From Raffaelea ambrosiae (Eukaryota; Ascomycota; Sordariomycetes; Ophiostomatales; Ophiostomataceae), in the NCBI GenBank assembly GCA_002778195.1, contig PCDI01000001.1:6087338-6151337 (forward strand): a stretch of 64,000 nucleotides of DNA, written 5' to 3'. Of the stretch, positions 11,433 to 21,596 are shown one piece after another (the stretch's first letter is position 1; each line of letters begins with the position of its first letter). Under the pieces are notes generated by a model. It saw nothing but the letters and a program-made list of their open reading frames with translations, searched no databases and was not told the origin of the DNA. The translations under genes and the position numbers were made by a program.

Positions 11433-14341
11433 CTAAGCGGCATTTGCTTCTTCATCGGCCGGGCCCGGGTTATCCCGCCAGATATGGGTATCGCCAAGAC
11501 TGAATGAACTGGATGCGCTGCGTTCGAGCGATGGACTGCCGTTGCCTGTAGGATCAAAGGCTGATGGTCCAGACCTGGCACCAGCCTCCAAGTCGTCACT
11601 GTCAGCATCTGAGTTCGGGATTAATGGTGGCGGATCGTGGTAGATCCACGGCTGCTCCAATCTGTTTGGCGTGGTTAGCAAGATATTCCGACAAATAAGA
11701 CAAGGTGTGCAAACATACGGAATAACGAGACTGGGATTGACGAAACGTGATCCTTTCTCGCGGTTCTCATCTAATGTACTCGTTCGTCGCATCCGCCTAC
11801 GGCGAGCAAACGTCAAATTGCCGAGACCGTTGTGGACATCCTCGTCACTCAGCGGCGACGCGTCGCCATCACGTCGCACACTAAGCAGCGCAATGTTGTG
11901 TGTCAAGGGCTCAAAGTGGCTGCGGAAGAAGTACATGTACCACACGGTAAAGATGAACAGGGGGATCACCAGCGTGGCCTGCACAAACGCCTTGTTGGCA
12001 CCTAGATAGCCAGACATGGTGAGGTGAAACACGGCCAAGCCAAGTAAGATCCGGTAGCAGATGATCCGCCAGGCACCACCGGTGGCATGCTGTGGCTGGT
12101 CCATCGCATAGAGTAGTTGGTACTTATATGTCATGTAGCCGAGACCAAAGTAGATACAGCCCAGGAACAGCACCAGAAAGCCGCGGGGCATCACGCTGTA
12201 CACAAGGCAAAGGATGAAAATCAGCAGCGCTGTCGGTAAGTAGAAGCCGTAGGAGAATGTCGGTGGCGCTGTCACATTGGATCGCTCACGTGGAGTTTTG
12301 GCGTTGAGGCGTGCAATGGGGTACAGAGCAACCGACCCAAATTCGAGCATACGGAAGGGGAAGAGGCCGAGGCCCTGAAGCATGATGAAGTTGAGGTAGA
12401 AAATGTTGAGGCGCTGGACTTCACGCGCAAGAGCGTAGGCAATAAAGGTCATGTCTTTAAAGCTGTGGCGAAGGACAGCCCATAGTGTCCAGAACCGCGT
12501 TGCTGTACCGAAGACGGTGAAAACGAGGAAAATGTTGAAGAACGTGAAAAAAAAGTTCTTGGAAATGATCGACAATTCCACATCGCCTTGGCTCAGCATG
12601 CCTTGCCGGTTGGACAGGTACTCATACAGGTATGGGACAGCCACATTGAGCAGCGAGACCACAGCGGTAGGCAGGCCAGTTTGCACGAGAGCTTTGGTTA
12701 TGTTGTGTTGGGACAGCGTCTTGGCGAACTCAGGGGCCCACTTCTGGATGGTGCACAAACTCAGCAGCGAAGCCAAGGTGGCCACAGGCACCAGCCAAAG
12801 AACTGACAGGATGCCGATGAAAATAGTGATAATCCACGCACGGGCACGGCGTTCAGCGTAGGGCGTGTAGGTGTTTGGCCACACAACGTCGGACGGGGCG
12901 GGTGCAAGACGGGCCAAGAGCTCCCCGGGGCGCGGGTCGAGAACAGCCTGGACAGCCATTTGGCAGGCAGCAACAGAGTCCATGGTGACGAATGCGAGAT
13001 CTGTCGGGTCGTATTCCTTGTGCCGGGCCTCGCGAATCTGCTCGTCGATACGGCGCAGTTTCTCTTCAAAGTAGTCAAGCGCATCCATCTTTCGGTTCTG
13101 CAGGTGGAGAAAGCCGTACCAGATTCGCGTCTGGGGCCGCTTCCGCTCCATGACAGTTTCCGGTGCACCATCACCGCCATTTGTAGGCCCAGATAGAAGT
13201 CCCGCCTCCTCCTCGTCACCGATACTGATACTGGTAGCTTCAGGTGCACTTCCCTCGAAGTCTGCTTGGTCGGCAGCACCGGCGGCACCCGTGTTGCTTG
13301 TTCCTGTGGCGGGGGCAACGAGCACAGGCTCGGGTTTCTGCGAGATGTAGACACTCCACGCTTCTTCCAGCTCCTCCAAAACCTTAGCACGCTTGGCGAC
13401 AAGAGAGTCGAGCTCCTTCCACTTGCGACACAGCGTGACGCTCTCCACGCGGCCAATCTCCAGCTTCTCGATCAAGGCCTTGATCTTCTCCTCCGATCGG
13501 AACTCTTTCGGGATGCCGCATAGTCGGAAGGTGCGGTCGGTGATGGTCGATTGAGAACCAAGGTACTCCTGGCGGATCTTGATGACGCGGAACGTTTCTG
13601 TCTTCATGAACCAAAAGGTCACAAACGTGAAAAAGTAGACAAAGACCAGATAGGCCCAGAGGTGTCCCTTGGCGCGATTCCAGCTGTCGTCCTGATCCGG
13701 ATCGTCCTCCCAAGCAGAGAACGAAGACGAAGAAGCGTTAGGGATTTGAAAGACTTTGTCGAAGAGTGTGGTCGATGTAGATGGTTTCGGGTCTTTGACA
13801 AAGTGGCGGTTGATCGGCTCGAGGACGACGGCAGCAAAGAAGAACATGACGGCGAAGAGCTTCGTGCTCATCTTGAAGAAGTTAAGGAACTGCGAGGTTT
13901 TCTGTCAGCCAACACCTATGCAAAATATCACAGATACCACAGATACCACAGCAACGCACCACAAACGCATCGAGCCCTGCAGACGAAAGGACCTGGTCGT
14001 CGGTGATCTTGAACAGTGCCGGAATCCAACCGAAAAAGGAGTCGGGCAAGACAGGGAGGACAATCTCGGCGTCAGACATTCGGGTCCGGGCGGCATAGAG
14101 GGATTTCCATCGCGGACGCAGAATCTGTGACAAAGTTAGCTAGATGCGCTGGCCACTCAAGGGAGCTGTCCGGAAGAGAGAGGGAGGGACGAACACAAAA
14201 TGAGACCGATGCGACGATGCCGAGCCCCAGCGAAATGACGAGCTGCACCTGGATGTCAACGGTGCCGGGCGCGACATAGCTGTCGCCTGGACATTCGTCC
14301 GTGCTATTGGGTTTGAATACCGCATTCATGATGCCGTGCAT
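11433..14341 (-). CDS. CSC1/OSCA/TMEM63-type cation channel (DUF221, RSN1 family)
   Basis: Exons on the minus strand: 14341-14195, 14124-13960, 13889-11719 and 11661-11433 (903 residues). An alternative start is Met at 14329. The layout follows the family. There are N-terminal membrane helices (ISLGLGIVASVSF; the helix with FAVMFFFAAVVLEPINRHF; YLVFVYFFTFVTFWFM). A cytosolic PHM7_cyt/RRM-like region follows (FRLCGIPKEFRSEEKIKALI to LAFVTMDSVAACQMAVQAVL), with an acidic, Ala-rich insert. The conserved RSN1_7TM channel core has WPNTYTPYAERRARAW. A Ser-rich acidic tail ends the protein. The family forms Ca2+-permeable, osmotically or mechanically gated plasma-membrane channels. The last intron (11662-11718, 57 nt) is stop-free and in frame. 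It converges on MSH4. Confidence 0.93.
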
Positions 14342-15125
14342 GCATGGCGCGCTGAGCTCTGTGTGGGTGTTCCGGTGTCGTAATGTGATGGGTATCGTGT
14401 GTACGGAATAGCGTTTAACTCGCAGCTTCCAATTTAGCGCGTGCTGCTGAGAGTGACGTTAACGTGCGCACTAGCGTCAGTAGAAATTCTGCCTTACATA
14501 TCAGGCACCAGGTAACTAGTTACTTCCCAGCCTAGCGAATTAGTGATTTGTGAGGGTATCCCCGATAGATTTTTACTTATTACAAAGTTTCTAAAGGCAA
14601 AAATGTTCGCGAGACTCGCTCTGCTCCATTTTTCATTTGGCTTGCTATTCTACCTATTGTTGCAGAAGCAGTGTGCGTGTTGCTCTTTCAAGCCTTTTCC
14701 TGAGCTCCACGCGTGAGATCCCAGATACGGCCGCGGCTTTTCTACAAAAACGGGAAACGGACATAGCAATTGCATGTGCTGGGGCCGGAGACGTCAGATC
14801 CGATGCTTGACCCCGGGTCGGCAAGTGGATCAATAACGGAAAGTGGATCTTCCAGAACATCGAGTGCGACTTCTCATTGGCCATACATCGTTGTGAATAG
14901 TGATCAAGACGGAGTAGATCTTAGAAATGACTGATGGCTTCGTGAGGAGAAACGATTGCCGTAGTTGTATAAAGGAGTAGCTTCGACAATGCTCCCTTTA
15001 CTTCTGAAATCCTCACATAGCGCCACCGAACAGTTGAAATACTAGTATATTTGCCTTGCCAATCAAATTCTATCATCCTGACCATTTTGAATTTCCATCG
15101 TCAAATTGACGTATCGTTTAGGGCA
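14342..15125. promoter_or_regulatory. Divergent promoter region, CSC1-like channel / MFS carrier
   Basis: A 784-bp non-coding region between divergent starts. TATAAA at 14968-14973 lies about 155 bp before the MFS start and is a plausible TATA box. Nothing else is recognised. Confidence 0.5.
14968..14973 (+). promoter_or_regulatory. Possible TATA box of the MFS gene at 15126
   Basis: TATAAA in the context TTGTATAAAGG, about 155 bp upstream of the start codon. Position and sequence fit a fungal TATA element; there is no other support. Confidence 0.4.
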
Positions 15126-16593
15126 ATGGCACAGTTGAGGCAGATTTCGCAGAACGACAATGAATCTTTCTCGAGCAATGCAGATGACAACACAGGTGGT
15201 TTCGAAAGCACTGCTGATGTTGAGAAGGTGGAAACCGCCCCAAGGACCACCGACGACAACTTAGGCTTTGAAACTACGGTCGACGTTGAAAGGGTAAAAA
15301 TCACTCCCGCAGTTCCGCCTCCACCCCCGAATGGCGGTTTTGTTGCTTGGCTGCAGGTTGCTGGAGCATTTTTCTTGTTTTTCAACTCCTGGGGTATCAT
15401 CACAACTTTCGGAGTTTTTCAGACATACTACCAGGAAACGCTTCTTCCTAACTACTCGTCGTCTACAATATCATGGATCGGCACCATCCAGGGCTGTCTG
15501 ATCCTTCTCATGGGAGCTGTGATCGGACCCGTCTTCGACAAAGGGTATCTGCGATCCTTACTAGCAGCGGGGTCTTTTTTGGTTGTCTTCGGTCTGATGA
15601 TGACTTCCATCTCTACCGAATACTACCAAGTGTTTCTTGCTCATGGCCTAGCTGTTGGCCTGGGGTGTGGGTTTTTGTTCCTGCCAAGTGTGGCTATTTT
15701 GCCAGGTTACTTCACGACGAAGCGTGCTCTGGCAACTGGCATCACTGCATCTGGCGGCAGTATTGGTAGGTTTATATCGTGCCATGGCACACACAAGAAA
15801 GTGCAACCTATATTACTAACCTCGATCAACTGCTACAGGCTCTGTCATTTACCCCATCATGTTTCACCGACTGGTTGGCCCTCTTGGTTTCGGCTGGACT
15901 ACACGCATCGTTGGCTTTGTGGCGCTGGCTGGTCTGGTCTTCTCCGGCGCAGTCATGAAGTTACGCCTTCCACCCTCCGGTCAAGCCCGTTCTTTGTTTG
16001 ACAGTACAGCTCTCAAGGATATGTCTTTCATTTTTATCACATTGGCTGTGTTCTTGGGATTTATTGGCCTCTACTTCCCGTTCTTCTATCTTCCGGCATT
16101 CTTCACTTCGTCTCTCCACACAGATGAGAACATTGCATTTTACACCATCGCCATCCTGAACGCCGCATCTGTATTTGGTCGTATCACACCTGGCCTCGTT
16201 GCTGATCGTATTGGCTCTCTGAACACTGTCATACCCATCGGCGTTCTCACATTTTTCATGGCGTATGTGTGGACCGGAATCCACAACGAGGCAGGAGCCA
16301 TTGTCTTTGCAGTCATTTACGGCTACACATCTGGTGCATTTGTGTCATTACCACCTACAATCATCGCACGGTTCACTTCAGACATTAACAGAATCGGCAC
16401 CCGGATGGGTATGTCCTTTACTTTGGCTGGCGTGGGTGTCCTCATCGGTAACCCCATTGCCGGAACCATGATTGATCTGGAGCATGCTGTCTTCTGGAAA
16501 GCGCAGGTTTTCGCGGCTACTATGGTTGCAGCAGGGACAGCGTCATACATATTTGTACGACTGCTCCATCTGAAAAACCCATGGAAGATGTGA
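15126..16593 (+). CDS. MFS transporter, monocarboxylate (MCT/Mch-like) family
   Basis: Two exons, 15126-15765 and 15839-16593, joined by a GTAGGT...TACAG intron, giving 464 residues. The start is the first ATG (MAQLRQ), since the frame upstream lacks a better one. A hydrophilic 60-residue N-terminus leads to PPPPPNGGFVAWLQVAG, the family signature before TM1. Further helices follow, including GFLFLPSVAILPGYF and the A-loop-like RALATGITASGGSIG. About 12 helices fit. Relatives are fungal monocarboxylate-permease-like proteins, whose substrates are mostly unknown. Its neighbour, a D-lactate dehydrogenase-like gene 590 bp away and convergent, makes an organic-acid substrate attractive, but this is inference. 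Confidence 0.88.
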
Positions 16594-17185
16594 TTTCTGT
16601 GAATGAACCACAAGAAGAGCACTCAACACTCAACACTCAACACTCAATACTCAACACTTAATACTCGACACCTAACGCACAAGATACAGGACACAAGAAC
16701 ACAAGGACACAACAACTGGTACACATTTAGACTCATTTGATTTTCTGGAAATTCTTCAGAAAATAGCGAAAAGCATGGCATGGCAGCAATATTGGAACGC
16801 ATTGCTGGCGGGTTACAAAGTAACTAAGTGGGAATGACATCTGGGAATTGCAAAAACTGTGAATTATTCATGGGCTTTCTGGGTGGAGAAATTTAACATA
16901 GAAACATGCGGGCGTTTCAAAACCAATCCGTTTAAAGCCATTCAATATTATCGCTTGCCAGCAGACCTTTTTAGTTTTGCAGGTGTAAGAACCAAACGTC
17001 CGCGAAAAGCGCAACGTGCCGAAACCATGCTCACCCAAGACCGCTGAGCCGAAAATCCAAATCACGCCCGCATTCCCTCCCATGACTTTTTGAAATCCGT
17101 ATGGCCTTTCTAAACAGTGTCCTGCCTCTTCTACCCCCAAAATCTCCATGTCCTACCTCAATATAGGCTTTCTGTCTTCTGCATC
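16594..17185. other. Spacer between convergent genes, with heptamer repeat
   Basis: 592 bp without a gene. It contains the short tandem array listed separately. Presumed 3' UTRs and terminators of both neighbours. Confidence 0.5.
16620..16663 (+). repeat. Imperfect CTCAACA heptamer tandem array
   Basis: About six consecutive units of ACTCAAC or close variants (CTCAATA, CTTAATA) lie just after the MFS stop codon. Probably a slippage microsatellite in the 3' UTR. Confidence 0.75.
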
Positions 17186-18385
17186 TCAAATCCGCACGGG
17201 GAACGAGTCCCGGCGAGCATACAGTTTATGTTTAGCAACGAGTGAATTCTTGCATGGGTGGCTATGCAGGTAGTCGTCCAGGTTGTGCAGTGTGCTGCTG
17301 GCAATCTCAGCCAGGGCTTCCTCAGTGAAAAATGCCTGGTGGCCACAGACGATGACATTGGGGAACGTCATCAAACGCATCAGGTCATCGTCCTCGATAA
17401 TGTCGCCAGAGTGGTCGTTGTAGAAGAGGTTGCCCTCGCTTTCATACACATCCAGCGCCAGGCCGCCAAGATGGTGATTCTTGAGTGCGGTAATCACTGA
17501 GCGTGTGTCGATCAGACCACCACGAGATGTGTTCACAAGCAGTGCGCCCTTCTTCATCTTGGAGAGCGTGTCTTCGTTGATGATGTGCCGTGTGCCGTCT
17601 GTCAAGGGACAGTGCAGGCTGACAAAGTCACACTGCGGCAACAGCTCGTCGAGCTCGGCATAGTCGCCCATGTCCTTAAAATCGTCGGTCTCGTATGGGT
17701 CAAAGGCGAGCAGCTTGCAGCCGTAGCCCTTCAAAATGCGCGCCGCGGCGAGGCCGATGCGGCCAGTACCGATGACGCCAATCGTTTTGCCGTGCAGGGT
17801 CTTGCCCAGCAGGCCGTCGAGGCTGAAGTTGCCCTCGCGCACACGGTTGTAGGCGCGGTGTGTTTGGCGATTGAGCGTCTGCAGCAGCGCGACGCTGAAC
17901 TCAGCGACGGCCTGGGGCGAGTAACTGGGCACGTTGGCGACAAACATGCCAAGGCGCTCGGCGGCAATCAGATCAACGTTGTTGTAGCCGGCGCACCGCA
18001 GCAGAATGGCACGCACGCCGGCATCGTGCAGAGCCTCGATGACTTCTTCGCTGAGAGCATCGTTGACGAAGACGCAGACAGCCGTGGCGCCCTGGGCGAG
18101 TGGCACGGTCTCGATATTGAGAGAGAAGTCATGGAACACGAGCTCTACGGACGGAGGCGTGAAGCGATTGGCGTGCAGACCGAGGATGGCACGGATCTCG
18201 GCGTCATCGACCCCGTCCGTGTGGCCGCCATGGGTCCCGTGGGGCCCGTGGCTTCCGGCGTGAACGTGGTTGTGATTGTTTTGTGCGGCTGCAGCTTTGG
18301 CCTTGGTGCGGGTATCATGGACCGAAGACAGGAACTGCCTGTCATAGGCCTTGGCGGAGAAGACGGCCAGTTTGATGACAGTCAT
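17186..18385 (-). CDS. D-lactate dehydrogenase-like 2-hydroxyacid dehydrogenase
   Basis: A single exon of 399 residues. It belongs to the D-isomer-specific 2-hydroxyacid dehydrogenases, closest in pattern to bacterial LdhA: LLRCAGYNNVDLIAAE, the NAD motif GTGRIG at 206-211, and the catalytic set Arg288 (NTSRGG), Glu near 315-317 (DVYESEG) and His349 (CGHQAFFT). The reaction would be reversible reduction of pyruvate or a related 2-oxoacid with NADH in the cytosol. An odd His/Gly-rich insert at about 37-58 (HNHVHAGSHGPHGTHGGH) splits the normally compact N-terminal substrate domain. Lack of introns and bacterial-type similarity could mean old transfer, but such genes are widespread in fungi. 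The exact substrate is unproven. Confidence 0.9.
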   Translation of the reverse strand: MTVIKLAVFSAKAYDRQFLSSVHDTRTKAKAAAAQNNHNHVHAGSHGPHGTHGGHTDGVDDAEIRAILGLHANRFTPPSVELVFHDFSLNIETVPLAQGATAVCVFVNDALSEEVIEALHDAGVRAILLRCAGYNNVDLIAAERLGMFVANVPSYSPQAVAEFSVALLQTLNRQTHRAYNRVREGNFSLDGLLGKTLHGKTIGVIGTGRIGLAAARILKGYGCKLLAFDPYETDDFKDMGDYAELDELLPQCDFVSLHCPLTDGTRHIINEDTLSKMKKGALLVNTSRGGLIDTRSVITALKNHHLGGLALDVYESEGNLFYNDHSGDIIEDDDLMRLMTFPNVIVCGHQAFFTEEALAEIASSTLHNLDDYLHSHPCKNSLVAKHKLYARRDSFPVRI

Positions 18386-19090
18386 GATGGCTTCAGGGCT
18401 GAGTGAGTTGATGGTGATTTGTTGTAGGACCGGTGCCTTTGTGTTGGGCGTTCCTGCACTGGCTCGCTTTTTAAACCCCAGAAATCTGGCGTGATCGCAT
18501 TTTTAATGAAAGTCGGTCGCACTCGGTTTGCACCAACGGGAAGACATGTTTGAGGGATATCCGGTCAACCAATTTCTTGGCCTTTTGCACTGCCCTGGCA
18601 ACACTCCTTTGTTCAGTCACACTCCGTACCTTTGTCTTATCATTGGTGTCTCGAAAACAGGCCACGGGCGCAATTGCTAGCCAGACTGGCCGATAAACCA
18701 CAGCCTTAATTTAGGCAAACTCGTGCCATGGAGTCATTTGTACGTGGGGGGATCAAGTCCAGACATGGATGAGCTGAGATTAGAGGGCCGGATGGACTCC
18801 CTAACTATCTCTCCTTGCGCCGCTCAAAACCCAGGAGGATGCGATAGAGAACAGCCGCCTGGCAGGCCTGGCAGGCGTTGAAGACGCCGTCAATTTTGGC
18901 GGTCCCTGGACCTACAGGGCCGTGCCTTCCCTAATTTCTCTAAACGAAGTTTCTGCGACTCAGCCTTGCGGCTCGACTCCTCTTTAGATTGGACCCTCTC
19001 TTGCTTATCTAGTGTTCAGTGGTGTTTGTCAAAGCAGGAAAATGACCCATTGACGTGCGTGACAAAGCAGTCCCGACACCATGGACCCGG
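18386..19090. other. Spacer: promoter of the dehydrogenase gene, then nothing recognised
   Basis: The left part is the 5' flank of the minus-strand dehydrogenase. From about 18700 to 19090 I see no gene. The stretch leads into the HET relic on the plus strand. Confidence 0.5.
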
Positions 19091-20894
19091 ATGCCCAGCA
19101 TCGAGAGCAGGCTGCGCCAAACACAGACGGCTTCCTCCCATCGGCCTTTTGACCCGGATAGCCATGAGATACGCATCCTGTCCTTGAAACCCGGCACAGG
19201 GAGCGAAGACACCCCAGAATGCAACCTTATCACGGCTGAGCTGGGCGACAAACCTGAATACGAGGCTCTGTCGTACACGTGGGGTGATCGCAGCATCTGT
19301 GCGCCTATCATTGTCAACAGCCATAGAATCGATATGACGGTAAATTTAGGGGCCACACTCAGGCGCTTGCGCCATGCGTCGACTGTACGCCGTCTGTGGG
19401 TAGATGGCGTTTGCATCAATCAGGCCGACATTCAGGAGAAGTCACATCAAGTGAGCATCGTGTCAGAAATGCGCTGCTTTGGCTGGGAGAATTTGCCACC
19501 GAGGCGCCCACATCGGACCAGCGCAAGCAATCAAATACAAATGCTACCATAGGAGATCTCAGCTGCCACAGGCACAATTAAGGCCATGGCGCGAGACGGG
19601 CACTTTTGCCCTGGTGGACGACAAACACTAGCGGACGGCCGCAGATGTTTCCGAAGTACATAGCATATACATAGTGGTTAGTAGACGACCTGCCGTGGTG
19701 GCAGAGGTGACGGACTGTGCAGAAAATGATTCTTAATGCACAGGCGGCCGGCTCGTGGTCAATGGACTTGTCGGACTTTCTAGTTGCAAAGAAACACACG
19801 TTTCGGCACATATACACGCCATGCTGGCATGGCCTGTCGCTAGAGTAGTAGTTGCCGGATACGACCAGCTGGCGCGGCTGAGGGATGCACCTCGAACCAC
19901 TCATGTCTTTGCGCACAGTCTTAGCATTTTTCGCGACCGAAAAGCCGCCGACCCGCGCGATAAGTTGTACTCGCTTCTGGGGCTGTGCCAGCCAGGGGGT
20001 CTTATCTGTCGACTACAATCTCGGTACGCAAGCTGTGTGCACCGGCTCTTTGCGCCGTCCGCTCCGCGAGAGACGTGAATCTCTGTCCTCTCCTGAGGCT
20101 GGAAGGGACTCAGGGGCGTCTGACTGGGTTGCCGTCTTGGTTTCCTGACTTTTGTGGTCCACGGCAATCTGCTTCTAATAAGGAGGCCTGATTGAACACC
20201 TAACTATTAGTTGGTTTCGTGCGTCAGATGGAGATAATTTCTTCCCCAGAACGACCCTCTCTGCCCCGGGCGACTAATACCGACACAGCATTTAGCAATT
20301 GCACCCGTCGAATCTCAATGGCAGAGTATGTACTCGTACCTCGCGATCCTCGCGATGGAAACAGCGCGACAGAACCACAGCAGCGTGGTCACGGCAGCGC
20401 AGCGAAAAACAGGACTCTAAAGTGTCCACGGGGCAGGAGTTCGTATTGGGACGCATTTTGGTGTCTAATGATTGCAGATTTGGCCGTCACTGGCGCACAT
20501 TTCCAAAGGGCCATGGCGACCTACGAAGAGGAGAGCTGCCGTTGGTGACAGAATGGAGGAAAGGATCGAAAAAGCAACCTGGGGCTGCTCACGGCCAACA
20601 AGCGTTCGCTACTGAAGACCGCGGCATAGGAATAGGGGACGAATGCATCGCGGTTGGCGATGAAGTGTACTCGTATGTCCCTTTGGGAGGGAAAATGCCT
20701 TTTGTTGCCGTCTTCCTGAGAAAGGCGATTCCTGCTTTGTGTATGCCGGGCAGGCATATGTCCATGGCGTCAAGGATGGGCAGGCCATGAACTGGGGCCG
20801 GGATCTGAAAAGTGTTTATCTAGAGTCATTACTTATGGGCTTGTTATGGGGCATTTGTGGAGGATTCAGCGAGCTTGGGCCCCTGAAATGGTAA
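19091..20894 (+). pseudogene. Decayed HET-domain (heterokaryon incompatibility) gene
   Basis: Fragments of one HET-family protein occur in order but in different frames. The N-terminal part from ATG 19091 has the HET motifs YEALSYTWGD, LWVDGVCINQ and HQVSIVSE. After about 19470 the match jumps to another frame (LLWLGEFATEA). Near 19930 a fragment ADPRDKLYSLLGL appears, then VDYNLGT and LPSWFPDF, each in a new frame. The usual C-terminal tail is seen as VGDEVY...LGGKMPF near 20655-20700 and, one base shifted, YAGQAYVHGVKDG near 20740. Several stops interrupt any single frame. Intact relatives of this type trigger cell death on fusion of unlike strains; this copy cannot make a full protein. I did not find the C-to-T skew of strong RIP by eye. 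Confidence 0.8.
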
Positions 20895-20921
20895 AATACT
20901 GCTGAGAGCGGGCATCTTTGT

Positions 20922-20951
20922 CCTAATCTGACCTAATCTGACCTAATCTGT
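20922..20951 (+). repeat. Three tandem copies of a 10-mer (CCTAATCTGA)
   Basis: CCTAATCTGA is repeated almost exactly three times with no spacer, just after the HET relic. A minor slippage repeat. Confidence 0.75.
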
Positions 20952-21102
20952 TGGCAAGAGTTGCTCTTGTTCGGCCGTTGTGAAAAGTTCGACAACCCTG
21001 AAACCAACGACATGCGGATTTTGCTGTATGTTGGTTGCTTATATCTACAAAGATCCAGGCGCGTTGGTAACTAAACCCAGGCACCTAAACCAGAAACGCC
21101 CC

Positions 21103-21136
21103 TTAATGCGCCTCAAAAAAAAAAAAACCACGTGAC
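21103..21136 (+). repeat. Left 34-nt arm of an inverted repeat (possible MITE end)
   Basis: Reads TTAATGCGCCTC, then 13 A, then CCACGTGAC. Its reverse complement is found at 21469-21502 with one mismatch in the homopolymer. The outermost TTAA is shared by both ends and could be a target-site duplication. Confidence 0.8.
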
Positions 21137-21243
21137 ATCTCCCATACAAAAAAGTAGACTTTTACTGACATTTCGCGGTGACTTTTTTTTAAAACAACGA
21201 AGTCCCCTTATCTCCGAACAATAAATTTAATAAAAAAAAACAT

Positions 21244-21408
21244 NNNNNNNNNNNNNNNNNNNNNNNNNNNNNNNNNNNNNNNNNNNNNNNNNNNNNNNNN
21301 NNNNNNNNNNNNNNNNNNNNNNNNNNNNNNNNNNNNNNNNNNNNNNNNNNNNNNNNNNNNNNNNNNNNNNNNNNNNNNNNNNNNNNNNNNNNNNNNNNNN
21401 NNNNNNNN
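21244..21408. other. Assembly gap (165 N)
   Basis: A run of N flanked by A-rich sequence on the left and a T run on the right. The real length is unknown. It lies inside the inverted-repeat pair, so a hairpin or homopolymer may have blocked assembly. Confidence 0.99.
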
Positions 21409-21468
21409 TTTTTTTTTTTTTGGTTTCGAGAGGGGGGTAGGAAAAGGTGGGTTTTATTTGGTGGGGAA

Positions 21469-21502
21469 GTCACGTGGTTTTTATTTTTTTGAGGCGCATT
21501 AA
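21469..21502 (-). repeat. Right 34-nt arm of the inverted repeat (possible MITE end)
   Basis: Reads GTCACGTGG, a 13-nt T-rich run, then GAGGCGCATTAA, the reverse complement of 21103-21136 (33 of 34). The whole unit spans about 400 bp with the gap inside. The left arm ends in TTAA and so does the right. Confidence 0.8.
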
Positions 21503-21596
21503 CGAAAGATAAACCAGAGCACCTGTCACATGACTACCTGCTGAGAACACCCCACGATCCTACCTTATCTACGAAAATTCACCCCCAACGCCCACC

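Larger units (their letters stand above)
20895..21596. other. Spacer with an inverted-repeat element and an assembly gap
   Basis: Contains the tandem 10-mer, the 34-nt inverted-repeat pair and the N run, each listed separately. No gene is visible outside the gap. Low-complexity A and T runs flank the Ns. Confidence 0.7.

Noticed and set aside
15051..15125. N-terminal extension of the monocarboxylate-type carrier
   Set aside because: The upstream open frame has no ATG start (it opens at TTG) and reads as 5' leader; the ATG at 15126 is used.
17585..18406. 273-codon plus-strand frame opposite the D-lactate dehydrogenase-like gene
   Set aside because: Antisense shadow of the well-supported minus-strand gene.
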